DNA from: Actinomadura sp. J1-007
GTDB taxonomy: Bacteria > Actinomycetota > Actinomycetes > Streptosporangiales > Streptosporangiaceae
Reading direction: 5' to 3'
Length of the DNA: 64,000 bases
NCBI RefSeq assembly: GCF_009793335.1
Contig: NZ_WING01000001.1
Span: 1,860,001 to 1,924,000 of the forward strand
Shown: positions 8,040-17,679 of the stretch, one piece after another
How the letters are laid out: each line of letters starts with the position of its first letter
Position numbering within the stretch: position 1 is the first letter of the stretch
Notes under the pieces: model-generated
Database searches by the model: none
Seen by the model: only the letters and a program-made list of their open reading frames with translations
What the model was told of the DNA's origin: nothing
Position numbers and translations under genes: made by a program

Positions 8040-9649
8040 ATGACCGAACGGGTGGTCGGAGGGCGGTACCGCCTGGTCGAACGGATCGGCCGGGGCGGCA
8101 TGGGCACCGTCTGGACGGCCGTGGACGAGACGCTGCGCCGCGACGTCGCGGTGAAGGAGGTCCTGCTGCCCGAGGGCCTGTCCGCCGAGGAGCGCCGCGT
8201 CGCGGGCGAGCGGGCCCGCCGCGAGGCCCGCGCGGCGGCGCTGATCGACCACCCGGGCGTCGTCACCGTGCACGACGTGGTGGTCGAGGACGGCCGCCCG
8301 TGGATCGTGATGGAGCTGATCGAGGGCCGCTCGCTCGGGGCGCTGATCCGGGAGAACGGCCCGTCGCACCCGAAGTGGGTCGCCACGGTCGGCCTGCGGC
8401 TGCTGGACGCGCTGGAGGCCGCGCACGCCCGGGGCGTCCTGCACCGCGACGTCAAGCCGGGCAACGTGCTGCTCGCGGACGGGCTGGTCTACCTGACCGA
8501 CTTCGGCATCGCGAGCATCGAGGCCGACACGTCGCTGACCAGGACCGGGGCGCTCGTCGGCTCCCCCGGCTACATGGCGCCCGAACGGCTGCGCGAGGAG
8601 CCCGCCGGTCCCGGATCGGACCTGTGGTCGCTCGGCGCGACCCTCTACACGGCGGCCGAGGGCGCGCCCCGTTCGAGCGGTCCGGGCCGATGGAGACCCT
8701 CGGGGCCGTCCTCACCGAGGACCCGCCCGCGCCGCGCAACGCCGGGCCGCTCGCGCCGCTGCTGTGGGGGATGCTGGCCAAGGACCCGGCCGAACGGCTC
8801 CCGGCCGCGACCGTCCGGCGCGAGCTGGAGAACGTGATGTACGGGCGGCCGTCCGGCCTGTCCGTCCCCGTGCCGCCGCCCGCGCCGCCCGCGCCGCCCG
8901 CGCCGCCCGCGCGGCCCGCGCCGCCCGCGGCGGGTCCCGTTCCGTCGCGGCGGCGGGTCTGGGTGCCCGTGGCCGCCGGCGCGGCGATCGTGGCGCTGTT
9001 CGCGGCCATCGTCGTCGTGTCGTTCGTCACCTCGCCCGGCGAGAAGCGCGCGGGCGCGTCCGACTCGCCTTCCGGGAGCCCGTCGCCGAGCGCGGGGACG
9101 CCGTCGCGGTCGCCGTCGGCCGCGCCGTCCACGGCCGCTCCGGCGGGCGGGCTGGCCGAGCCGTGCGGGCTGCTCGGCGAGCGGGAGGTCGCGCGGCTCC
9201 TCGGGGACGGGACGCCGCGCAAGACGCCGGACAAGAACGTCGGCTGCGGCTGGACGGTCGACCACCGCGGCGTGAACGTCACCGACCTCAGCGCGCAGGC
9301 GGGCAACCCGGCGGCGGGTTCGGCGACCGAGGCGCACGGCACGTTCCAGCGCTGGCGGAACGCGCGGTCCAAGCCGTCCGGGCAGAACTTCTGGGGCTGG
9401 ACGGAGATCAACGTCGACCGCGTGGAGGCCCGGAAGACGGGCGCGCGGACGGTGCGCGGCCTCGGTGACGAGGCGTTCTCCTACGAGAGCGTCGGGCTCT
9501 CCGAGCCGATGGACAAGGCGCATGTGGTGTTCCGTGTGAGGACGACCGTGGTGGAGGTCGAGTACGTCTACCGGCGCGGGGCCGCGTCCCCCGAGGGCGC
9601 GATGCGGGCCGCCCGCTCGGTCGCCGCGCGGCTGGCGGCGCGGCCGTGA
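8040..9649 (+). CDS. Ser/Thr protein kinase, one-base frameshift
   Basis: The N-terminal kinase domain is complete through subdomain IX: glycine loop GRGGMG (17-22), VAVKE with Lys39, HRDVKP (135-140) and DFG (154-156). At 8667-8670 a CCCC run shifts the frame. One added C restores EGAPPFER and joins the rest: end of kinase domain, proline-rich linker, one membrane helix, and a Cys-containing extracellular domain (PCGLL ... CGW) resembling DUF3558-type sensors. Corrected length is 536 residues. A GGGAGG ribosome site precedes the ATG. It overlaps the next kinase by GTGA. It should phosphorylate cytoplasmic Ser/Thr targets in response to an outside signal. The frameshift is probably a sequencing error. 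Confidence 0.82.
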
Positions 9650-11373
9650 CGGGGGACGACGCGCCCGGGGACGGCGCGCCCGGCGGCCGCGCGTCCAGGG
9701 ACGGCGCGCCGGGCGCTCGCGTGCTGGCGGGCCGGTACCGGCTGGAGCGCAAGCTCGGGCAGGGCGGAATGGGCGTCGTGTGGCGGGGCCGCGACGAGGA
9801 GCTCGGCCGCGCCGTCGCGGTCAAGGAACTGCTGCTGCCCGAGCATCTCGGGCCGGAGGGCCGCGAGCACGCGGCGGCGCGGGCGATGCGCGAGGCGCGC
9901 GCGGCGGCCATGCTGCGGCACGAGTCGATCGTGACGGTGCACGACGTCGTCATGGACGAGGGCCGCCCGTGCATCGTCATGGACCTGCTGCCCGGCCGTT
10001 CGCTGGACGCCGTGCTGGAGGAGGACGGCCCGCTCGCCCCGGACCGGGCGGCGCGGATCGGCGCGCAGGTGCTCGCCGCGCTGACCGCCGCCCACCGGCG
10101 CGGCATCCTGCACCGCGACGTCAAGCCCGCGAACGTCTTCCTGCGCGACGACGGCCGCGCGATCCTCACCGACTTCGGGATCGCGTCCCTGGAGGGGGAC
10201 GTGACGCTGACCGAGACGGGCGCGCTTGTCGGGTCGCCCGCGTACATGGCGCCCGAACGGGTCCGGCACGACGGCGGCGGCCCCGAGTCGGACCTGTGGT
10301 CCCTCGGCGTGACGCTGTACGCGCTGGTGGAGGGCCGGGTGCCGTTCGCGAGGCAGACGCTGATGGGCACCCTGAGCGCCGTCCTCACCCAGGACCCCGC
10401 GCCGCCGCGCCGCGCCGGGCCGCTCGCCCCGGCGATCATGGCGCTGCTGGCGAAGGACCCCGCCGCGCGGCTGAACGCGTCCGGCGCCGAGCGGGCGCTG
10501 CGCGCCGTCGTGGCGGGCAGGCCCGCGCCGGTCTCCCCGCCTCCCCAGGCCCCGTCGCCCGCCCCGCCGCCGTCGTCCACCCCCGCGCCGTCCGGGCCCT
10601 CGACCGTGCCTCCGGGGCCGCCCGGTCCGTACGGGCGCGCGGGTTCGACCGGCCCGGCGCGGCCCGCGCGGGTTCGGCGCCGCCGGCCGCTGGCCGCGGG
10701 CGCCGCCGTCGCGGCCGTGGCGGCGGTCGTCGCGGTGGTGCTGGCCTGGCCGGACGGCGGGGACGGCGGCGAGGACGGCACGGGCAAGGGCGGCGGCGCG
10801 GCCCGTACGGGGCAGGGCCGGCCGTCCGCATCGTCCTCGCGGGCGGCCTCGGGGACGGCGCGGTTCGCGTCCGCGCCGTCGCCGTGCGGGTTCATCAGCG
10901 TGGAACGGGCGGCGCGGATCGTCCCGCACGCCGAGCAGCTCCGCTCCGACCCCGGCGACGACGGCAAGGGCCTGTCGCGCACGGGATGTGTGTGGCAGGG
11001 CGGAGGCGTCTCCAAGCCCGGCGCGCCCACCACCGACACCCTGACCGTCACGCTCTCCGCGAACCCGGCCGCCCCCGGAACGGACCCGTCCGCCCTCGCG
11101 CACGGCCGTTTCGCGGAGGCGCGCAAGACCGCGATGCCCGTCGGGACGGCCCCCGATCCGGACGAGTCGTTCCGCGATCTGCCGGGCCTCGGGGACGAGG
11201 CGTTCCTCCACGAACGCCGTGCGGGCAAGCCTTCGGCGACCGTCCACCTGCGGATCGGCAACCTCGTCGCGGAGGTCGAGCTGCGGACCGAGCGGCGCGG
11301 CCAGGGCGCCCGGATGAGCGACGGCGCGCTGAAGGCCGCGCAGTGGGTGCGGGCGGCGCTCGAACGGAGCTGA
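9646..11373 (+). CDS. Ser/Thr protein kinase with extracellular Cys domain
   Basis: This intact 575-residue paralogue of the preceding gene has a GQGGMG loop (38-43), catalytic Lys60, HRDVKP (156-161), DFG (176-178) and activation-loop GSPAYMAPE. A Pro-rich juxtamembrane segment (about 280-340) and one membrane helix (about 350-368) lead to an extracellular domain of the same PCGF ... CVW type as its neighbour. The two kinases are therefore a tandem duplication with related sensors. The GTG start overlaps the upstream stop. There are no PASTA repeats, so this is not the cell-division PknB. The ligand and targets are unknown. Confidence 0.92.
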   Translation: MTGDDAPGDGAPGGRASRDGAPGARVLAGRYRLERKLGQGGMGVVWRGRDEELGRAVAVKELLLPEHLGPEGREHAAARAMREARAAAMLRHESIVTVHDVVMDEGRPCIVMDLLPGRSLDAVLEEDGPLAPDRAARIGAQVLAALTAAHRRGILHRDVKPANVFLRDDGRAILTDFGIASLEGDVTLTETGALVGSPAYMAPERVRHDGGGPESDLWSLGVTLYALVEGRVPFARQTLMGTLSAVLTQDPAPPRRAGPLAPAIMALLAKDPAARLNASGAERALRAVVAGRPAPVSPPPQAPSPAPPPSSTPAPSGPSTVPPGPPGPYGRAGSTGPARPARVRRRRPLAAGAAVAAVAAVVAVVLAWPDGGDGGEDGTGKGGGAARTGQGRPSASSSRAASGTARFASAPSPCGFISVERAARIVPHAEQLRSDPGDDGKGLSRTGCVWQGGGVSKPGAPTTDTLTVTLSANPAAPGTDPSALAHGRFAEARKTAMPVGTAPDPDESFRDLPGLGDEAFLHERRAGKPSATVHLRIGNLVAEVELRTERRGQGARMSDGALKAAQWVRAALERS

Positions 11374-11493
11374 CGGGCCCGGAGGCGTTCCGGGAGAGGG
11401 GACGGGTCGGGCGGAGGCACACATCACACGGCGCCGGGAAACGTAGGCTGTTACCCCGGTTATTGATCACTTTTGGGCCACTCTTGGGAGAAC

Positions 11494-14277
11494 GTGTTGC
11501 GGCTGCCGGAGCATCTCGAGCTACTGCTCACCGACGAGCCGGTCCTCGACGTCTACGCGCACGGCCCGTGGCGCGTGCCGGACGGGCGGTTCGAGGAGAT
11601 CGCCGAACGGATCGACGCGCTCGCCCGGGATCCGCGGTGCGCGGAGCTGACCACCGACGAGCACAAGCTGCTGACGCTGCCCGCGTCCCTGGTCACCGCC
11701 GAGATCTTCGGCATGCTGGCGTTCCTGCCGGGCGGCGGGGCGATCAAGGCGGGGTCGTGGTCGCAGCTCCCCGAGCGGCTCCTGCACGAGCACCTGGTCA
11801 ACCCCGGCCCGCTCAGCACCCGGATGACCCGCTGGGACGCGCCCGGCGGCCGGTGGCGGCCCCCGGTGGACTGGCTGATCGAGGCGCCCGACCGCGAGCT
11901 GGCGATCGAGCTGGCCCGCGACTGCCTGGTCGCGCTGGAGGGCATCGAGCCGCTCGAACGGCGCCGCAGGGCGCTGCTGCGGCTGTACGACTCGCCGCCC
12001 GCGCTCGACGTGAACCTGCCCAAGATGGAGCTGCGCGAGCACTGGCACGCGCACGCCGGCGAGGAGATCGTCGCGGCCGTCCCCGAGCTGCTCGGCCCGG
12101 TCGGCTACCTGGAGTGGGTGTGCTCGGGCCTGCTCGCCGCGTACGAGCACCTGGCCGCGCTGGCCCCGAGGGACGAGACGGTCGAGGCGCACCTCGTCCA
12201 GCTCCTGCTCCAGGGCAGCCTGGAACACGTTCCGGCGGAGCTGGCGGCGGCGCTCGGCGAGGACCGCTACCGCGACCTCCAGCAGCGGCTGCCCGGCGAG
12301 CGGCGCGGGTTCAAGGCGGGCGCCTGGCAGGAGCAGACCCGGTCGTGGCTGGTGCGGGCGCTCGTGTCCGGCGGCGCCGACGCGTGCCGGGCGTGGCTGG
12401 ACATGGCCATGCGGTTCGTCGCGATCGTCCAGGGGCTGCCGGGCGACCCGTGGTTCCCGAAGCCGGAGTGGATCCCGGTCGGCCAGTTCCAGACGGACCT
12501 GCGCCGCCTGTACGCGCCGCGCCGCCGGGTCGTGAACCCGCTCGCCGCGACGCTGCGGACGGCGGCGGCCGAGACCGCGCCCGCCGCGCGCCCCGACCTC
12601 GCGACCGAGCTGGTCGGGCAGCCGGAGGTCACGGCCGTCCTGGAGGAGCTCACCCGGAGCGCCGAGCCCGTCCGGCTGCTGCTCGCCGGGCCGGACGGCA
12701 CCGGCAAGCGCGACGCCGCGCAGGAGCTGGCGAAGGCGCTGTCGCTCGGCCGGGACCCGCTGTGGGTGACCGACAACCTGTTCTCCGGGCAGCGGCTGTC
12801 GGACGCCGTCGCCAAGCTGCACGCCGACGCCCGCGACTGCGCCGGCGACCGGCTGCTGATCATCGAGGGGCTGGACGCGATCGTCGCCGACCCCGGCAAC
12901 GGCGAGGCCCTGGCGGGCGAGCTGCACCGGCTGCTCGCCGTCCACCCCGAGCTGCACGTGGTGGCGCTGTGCGACGCGGGCGGCGACGAGCGGATCCGGG
13001 AGGTCAACCCGGTGCTGCCGCAGCGGTTCCGGCTCGCGCGGACCCGTCCGTTCACCGCCGAGGGCCACGCCGAGCTGTTCCGCCGGGCGGTGGAACGGCG
13101 CGGCGCCCGCGCGACCCGGCACGCCCTCGCGGCGGCCGGAGAGCTGCTCGCCGTGACGCCGCCGGTCCAGACGCTGCGCAACGCGCGGCTCGCGCCGCAG
13201 CTCGCCGAGCAGGTCGTCGAGGCGGCCCGCGCCCGCGCCGGATCGGGCGGCGCGGACGGCGGCGAGCCCGGCGGGCCGCTCGTGATCCGCAAGCAGGACG
13301 TCCCGGCCGCGCTCGACACCGCGCAGGCGGCCGGCAACCCGCTCGCCGAGCTGCGCGAGCTGACCGGCCTCGACACGATCAAGCACGAGATCGCGCTGCT
13401 GGTCGCCGGGACCCGCGCGGCGCGGCTGCGCAGCGAGTCCGGGCTGCGGATCACCGCGCCGACCCGGCACATGGTGTTCACCGGCAACCCCGGCACGGGC
13501 AAGACGATGGTGGCGCGGCTGCTCGGCCGGATCTACAAGAAGCTCGGCGTGCTGTCGTCCGGGCACCTGGTCGAGGCGTCCCGCGCGCACCTGGTCGGCG
13601 AGTACATCGGGCAGACCGCGCCCCGCACCCGCCGCCTGGTGGAGCGCGCCATCGGCGGCGTGCTGTTCATCGACGAGGCGTACACGCTGACGCAGTCGCC
13701 GCTGAAGGGCGACTACGGCCACGAGGCCATCGCCGAGCTGGTCAAGCTGATGGAGGACCACCGCGACGACCTCGTGGTGATCGTCGCCGGGTACCAGCAG
13801 GAGATGGCGGAGTTCCTCGCCGCGAACCCGGGGCTCGACTCGCGGTTCCCGAAGCAGCTGCACTTCCCCGACTACACCGACGACGAGCTGATCGCGGTGT
13901 TCGAGCAGCTCGCGTCCGCCGACGGGTTCCGGCTCGCGCCCGGCACGTCGGACGACCTGCGGGCGATGCTGCGCCGCGCTCCCCGCGGCCCGTCGTTCGG
14001 CAACGGCCGGCTGATGCGCAACCTGCTCGACGTCGCGGTCGCCAACCAGGCCGAACGCGTCGCGTCCGCCGACCTGCGGGCCGCCAGGGCGGGCAAGGCG
14101 AAGGACGGCCCGGACGGCAAGGGCGCGAAGGGCGGCGCGGGGAAGGCCGGGAAGGCGGCGGCCGACGACGCCATCGAGCCGATGCGTCCCAGCAGGGACG
14201 ACCTCGTCACCCTCACCAGCGAGGACCTCCCGCCGCTCCTCGACCACCCCGAGGAGCTGTACGGCCTGTACCTCTGA
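11494..14277 (+). CDS. Double AAA ATPase, CbxX/CfqX (SpoVK-like) type
   Basis: This protein of about 927 residues has three parts: an alpha-helical N-terminal half, a degenerate first P-loop domain (GPDGTGKR near residue 395), and a complete CbxX/CfqX-type AAA module. The module has GNPGTGKT near 665 and VLFIDEAYTL near 722, with conserved arginines downstream. The C-terminal tail is Lys/Gly/Asp-rich and low complexity (about 865-895). Such ATPases act as ring-forming remodelling machines; relatives include EccA and Rubisco activase CbbX. No type VII or Rubisco genes are nearby, so the client is unknown. Start choice is uncertain: GTG at 11494 has GGGAG upstream, and TTG at 11473 or 11497 are alternatives. 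Confidence 0.82.
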   Translation: MLRLPEHLELLLTDEPVLDVYAHGPWRVPDGRFEEIAERIDALARDPRCAELTTDEHKLLTLPASLVTAEIFGMLAFLPGGGAIKAGSWSQLPERLLHEHLVNPGPLSTRMTRWDAPGGRWRPPVDWLIEAPDRELAIELARDCLVALEGIEPLERRRRALLRLYDSPPALDVNLPKMELREHWHAHAGEEIVAAVPELLGPVGYLEWVCSGLLAAYEHLAALAPRDETVEAHLVQLLLQGSLEHVPAELAAALGEDRYRDLQQRLPGERRGFKAGAWQEQTRSWLVRALVSGGADACRAWLDMAMRFVAIVQGLPGDPWFPKPEWIPVGQFQTDLRRLYAPRRRVVNPLAATLRTAAAETAPAARPDLATELVGQPEVTAVLEELTRSAEPVRLLLAGPDGTGKRDAAQELAKALSLGRDPLWVTDNLFSGQRLSDAVAKLHADARDCAGDRLLIIEGLDAIVADPGNGEALAGELHRLLAVHPELHVVALCDAGGDERIREVNPVLPQRFRLARTRPFTAEGHAELFRRAVERRGARATRHALAAAGELLAVTPPVQTLRNARLAPQLAEQVVEAARARAGSGGADGGEPGGPLVIRKQDVPAALDTAQAAGNPLAELRELTGLDTIKHEIALLVAGTRAARLRSESGLRITAPTRHMVFTGNPGTGKTMVARLLGRIYKKLGVLSSGHLVEASRAHLVGEYIGQTAPRTRRLVERAIGGVLFIDEAYTLTQSPLKGDYGHEAIAELVKLMEDHRDDLVVIVAGYQQEMAEFLAANPGLDSRFPKQLHFPDYTDDELIAVFEQLASADGFRLAPGTSDDLRAMLRRAPRGPSFGNGRLMRNLLDVAVANQAERVASADLRAARAGKAKDGPDGKGAKGGAGKAGKAAADDAIEPMRPSRDDLVTLTSEDLPPLLDHPEELYGLYL

Positions 14278-14332
14278 AGCCGTCCGGGACCGGGTATGAC
14301 CAGATCGGCTTCCCCGGTCATGGAGGCCGACT

Positions 14333-15943
14333 GTGTCCATTTCCGACGAGGGCGTCCTGCGCGGCATCGCCGAGCAAGAGACGGCCCGGCTGCGCGACGG
14401 CACGCTGCCCTGGTCCTGGTGGCTTGAGCGCGCCGCGCGCCACGGCCGGTACGGGTACACCAACACGCTGCTGATCGCGGCGCAGTGGCGGGCCGCGACG
14501 GACGTGCGGTCGTACGAGGAGTGGCGCGCGGCCGGACGGCAGGTCCGCAAGGGCGAGACGGGCATCCGGATCCTGGCGCGGCGGCGCGGCCGGGTCCGCG
14601 CCGTGTTCGACGTGGAGCAGACCGAGGGCCTGCCGCTCCGTTCCCCGCCGCCCGCCGACCCGGAGGAGGTGGCCGGACGGCTCGCGTCCCTCGCCGCCCG
14701 GCTCGGCGCGGGTTCGGGCGAGCCCGGCCCGGTCGGCGGCACGCGGGACGTCTGGCGGATCGCGCGGTCGATCGCGTTCCGGCTGGGCAGCGGGGATCCC
14801 GTCGAGGCGGAGTCGGTGGCGTTCCTCGTGCTCGCGCGCTTCGGGCTCGTCCCGCCGCACGGGCCGTCCCCCGATCCGGGGACGGGCGGGGGCGCGCCGT
14901 GGGCGGGGCCTCGGTTCGGCGACCGCGTCCTGCGGCTCGCGCGGACCGTGCACGAGCGCGCGTCCGCCGCCGACGGCCTGCTCGTCGCCGCGCACCGGTG
15001 GTTCCGGGGCAGGCTGGACGGCGGATGGGTCCCCGCGTACCTGGCCGGGCGCGGCTTCACGCCGGGCGTGCAGCGGCGCTGGCGGATCGGGTACGCGCCG
15101 CCCGGACCGCACGCGCTCACCGACCACCTGCGGGCCGCCGGGTACGGCGACGAGGAGATCGTCGCCGCCGGGCTGGCCCGCCCGGCGCGGCGCGGGCGGC
15201 CGTACGACACGTTCCGCGACCGCGCGATGTTCGCGATCCGGACGGCGGAGGGCGGGATCGCGGGCTTCATCGGGCGGGCGCCGGACGGCGCGGACGCCCC
15301 GAAGTACCTCAACGGCCCCGACACCGAGCTGTTCCACAAGGGCGAGCTGCTCTACGGCCTGCACGAGGCCCGGGAACGGCTCGCCGGGGGCGCCCGCCCG
15401 GTCCTGGTGGAGGGCCCGCTCGACGCGATCGCGGTCGCCATGGCCGCGCCCCGCGACCTCGCCGCCGTCGCGACGTGCGGCGCGGCGTTCACACCGGGCC
15501 AGCTCGCCGCGCTGCGCGGCGCCGCCGACCTCGACCGGACCGGCGTCCTCGTCGCGCTCGACGGCGACGCGGCGGGCCTGTCGGCGGCGCTGCGGGTGTG
15601 GGAGGTCCTCGCGGGCGTGCGCGGGCCGGTCGACGCCGTACGGTTCCCGCCCGGCTCCGATCCCGCCGACGCGCTGCGCGCGGGCGGCCGGGACGCGGTG
15701 CGCGACGCGCTGCGGGCCCGGGAGCCGCTGATCGACGCCGTCGTGGACGCCGCCGTGCGCCGCTCGGGCGGCGGACTCGCCACCCCGGAGGAACGCCTCG
15801 CCGCGATCCGTTCCGCCGCGTCGGTGATCGCGGGCGGCCGCCCGCACGAGGCGGCGCGGCAGGTCGTACGGGTCGCCGCCCGGACCGGCGTCGGCCCCGC
15901 CACCGTCACCGACGCGCTCCTGGACGCCGTCAGCCCGCCGTAG
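14333..15943 (+). CDS. ArdC_N-like / zincin-remnant / DnaG-TOPRIM fusion protein
   Basis: The 536-residue protein joins unusual parts. Residues about 10-100 carry the ArdC N-terminal signature (TNTLLIAAQ, YEEWRAAGRQVRKGETGI, VFDVEQTEG), a single-stranded DNA-binding module of anti-restriction proteins. Residues about 138-210 resemble the metallopeptidase part of such proteins (VEAESVAFLV) but the HExxH helix is replaced by RSIAFR. The rest is a DnaG-like primase core (AYLAGRGF, RDRAMFAI) and a TOPRIM domain with VEGPLDA and ALDGDAAG. No DnaG zinc finger or DnaB-binding tail is present. GGAGG lies six bases before the GTG start. It may bind and prime or nick DNA in replication, repair or defence. 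Its end overlaps the convergent amidase gene by 14 bases. Confidence 0.8.
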   Translation: MSISDEGVLRGIAEQETARLRDGTLPWSWWLERAARHGRYGYTNTLLIAAQWRAATDVRSYEEWRAAGRQVRKGETGIRILARRRGRVRAVFDVEQTEGLPLRSPPPADPEEVAGRLASLAARLGAGSGEPGPVGGTRDVWRIARSIAFRLGSGDPVEAESVAFLVLARFGLVPPHGPSPDPGTGGGAPWAGPRFGDRVLRLARTVHERASAADGLLVAAHRWFRGRLDGGWVPAYLAGRGFTPGVQRRWRIGYAPPGPHALTDHLRAAGYGDEEIVAAGLARPARRGRPYDTFRDRAMFAIRTAEGGIAGFIGRAPDGADAPKYLNGPDTELFHKGELLYGLHEARERLAGGARPVLVEGPLDAIAVAMAAPRDLAAVATCGAAFTPGQLAALRGAADLDRTGVLVALDGDAAGLSAALRVWEVLAGVRGPVDAVRFPPGSDPADALRAGGRDAVRDALRAREPLIDAVVDAAVRRSGGGLATPEERLAAIRSAASVIAGGRPHEAARQVVRVAARTGVGPATVTDALLDAVSPP

Positions 15944-17311
15944 CGACCCCCCGAACCCGCACACCCGCCGCGAGCCGTTCGACCACCCGTTCGGCGACCT
16001 CGAAAAGGAGGTCCTCGGCGCCGGCCCGCGTCACGAGCTGGACCCCGACCGGCAGCCCGCCCGCGCCGTCCGCCGTGCCGCCGACCGTGCCGCCGACCGT
16101 GCCCGCCGGGACGCTCAGCGCGGGCAGGCCGGCCAGGTTCCACGGGCAGGTGAGGCCCATCAGGACGGCGGGGACGTACCCGAACGCGTGCTCGCGCTCG
16201 CCGATCGGCGTCGGCGCGATGGAGGTCGTGGGGAGGGCGAGCACGTCGTGGCGGGCCAGCAGCCCGTCCACGCGGCGGCCGAACTCGGCGCGGTCGCGCG
16301 TCGCCCGCAGGAACCGCCAGGCCGGGATGCGGGCCGACGCGTGCAGCCCTTCGAGGATCTCGGGCTGGAAGAGCTCGGGCGCGCTCGCGACCCGTTCGGC
16401 GTGGGCGCCGTACGCCTCCGACGGCTGGATCTTCGCGTACACGTCGCGGACCGCCTCCAGGTCCAGGTGCTCGACCGGGGCGTCCGCGAACGGCGCGCGG
16501 GCGACGCGTCCCACCTCCGGATCGACCTCCCACGGCTCGATCCACGCCACGCGCGGCCCGTCCGCGCCACCGGCGACTCCGGCGGGGCGCCGGCGGCTCC
16601 GGCGGGGGCGCCGGTGAGGACGCGGTAGACCGTACGGCACTCGGCGGCGGTGGACGCGAGCACGCCGACGTGGTCGAGGGACTCCGACAGCGGGAAGACG
16701 CCGCCCGTGGGGATGGCGCCGTAGGCGGGCTTGAACCCGGCGATCCCGCAGTGCGCGGCGGGGATGCGGACCGAACCGCCGGTGTCGGTGCCGAGCGCGT
16801 ACGGCACCATGCCCGCCGCGACCGCCGCCGCGCTGCCCGCGCTGGACCCTCCGGCGATCCGGTCCGGGTCGTGCGGGTTGCGGACGGGCCCGTGCACGGT
16901 GACGTCCCCGGTCGTGCCCATGGCGAACTCGTGCGTGGCCGCCTTCCCCACGATCACCGCCCCGGCCTCGCGGAGGCGGCGCACGCACACCGCGTCCTCC
17001 CGCGCCACGTGCCCGGCGAAGTGGGCGGAGCCGCAGCCGGTGGGCAGGCCCGCGACGTCGATCAGGTCCTTGACGGCGACCGGGACGCCGTGGAGCGGCC
17101 CGCGGTCGTGCCCGGCGGCCAGTTCCTCGTCGGCGCGGCGGGCGGCGGCCGTCGCGCCCTCGGCGTCCACGGTGACGAACGCGTTCAGGCCCGGGTCGAG
17201 CGCCTCGATCGACTCCAGCGAACGGCGCGCCAGTTCCGCGGCGGTCACGGTCCCAGCGCGGAGACCGCGTGCCAGCCCCGCGAGTCCCCGGCCCGCGAAG
17301 TACCCGTCCAT
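15930..17311 (-). CDS. Amidase (amidase signature family), one-base frameshift
   Basis: The upstream portion has the amidase signature Ser-cis-Ser-Lys triad elements: VAVKDLIDVAG (Lys), GGSSAGSAAA (cis-Ser) and GTDTGGSVRIPA (nucleophile Ser). The reading frame breaks near the GGGG run at 16584-16587 (plus strand). One added base joins it to the C-terminal part, which begins at GPRVAWIEPWE and ends near VRVRGVATAG. Corrected length is about 460 residues, typical for the family. It should hydrolyse an amide or act on an aryl/alkyl amide or urea derivative; it is not GatA, since no gatB or gatC is nearby. The frameshift is probably an artefact. A pair of direct repeats lies just upstream. Confidence 0.8.
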
Positions 17312-17343
17312 GCCCGCCCCCGCTCCCCATCTCGTGCTTTATG

Positions 17344-17374
17344 CCTGTTCGGGAGCCTTTTCCCTGTTCGGGAG
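17344..17374 (-). promoter_or_regulatory. Direct repeats upstream of the amidase gene
   Basis: The 12-bp sequence CCTGTTCGGGAG occurs at 17344-17355 and again at 17363-17374, a 19-base spacing of just under two helical turns. It lies 33 bases before the amidase start on the minus strand, followed by an AT-rich CATAAA element. This fits an operator or activator site. In the rest of the 368-base gap (17312-17679) I see no gene or RNA. Confidence 0.4.
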
Positions 17375-17679
17375 GATGGTCCACGGGAAGATCGTCCGTC
17401 AAGCTCCGGGGCGCGGGCGGGGCCGTTCGTCGCGTCGCTGGGGCCGTTCATCGACGGCGGGGGCGAAGGGGTGAACCTACGAGCCGGTACGTGAATAGCG
17501 TCGTCGCACCCTGTGGAGACGTCGCTCGCACCGGCCCGAGGGGGGCGAGGCGGACGCCGTCGGGCATCCGCCTCCGAGACCGGTGACAGATCCACCGACG
17601 GGCGGGGGGACGGGGTCACGGCGGGCGGTTGATGGCGCGCACCGTCCGCCGTGACCCCCTCGTCCCCCCCCGGAGCGCG

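Noticed and set aside
8040..9649. Programmed frameshifting as an explanation of the kinase break
   Set aside because: There is no slippery heptamer or pseudoknot evidence, and eight other breaks show the same one-base loss at G/C runs in unrelated genes.
11521..15339. Very long open frame on the minus strand, antisense to the AAA ATPase and fusion genes
   Set aside because: It has no family motifs and an Arg/Gly/Leu/Gln-rich composition typical of antisense frames in very GC-rich DNA; the plus-strand genes have clear motifs.
15930..17311. Interpretation of the amidase as GatA of the tRNA amidotransferase
   Set aside because: No gatB or gatC lies nearby and the sequence around MATHEF-like and triad regions is closer to general amidases.
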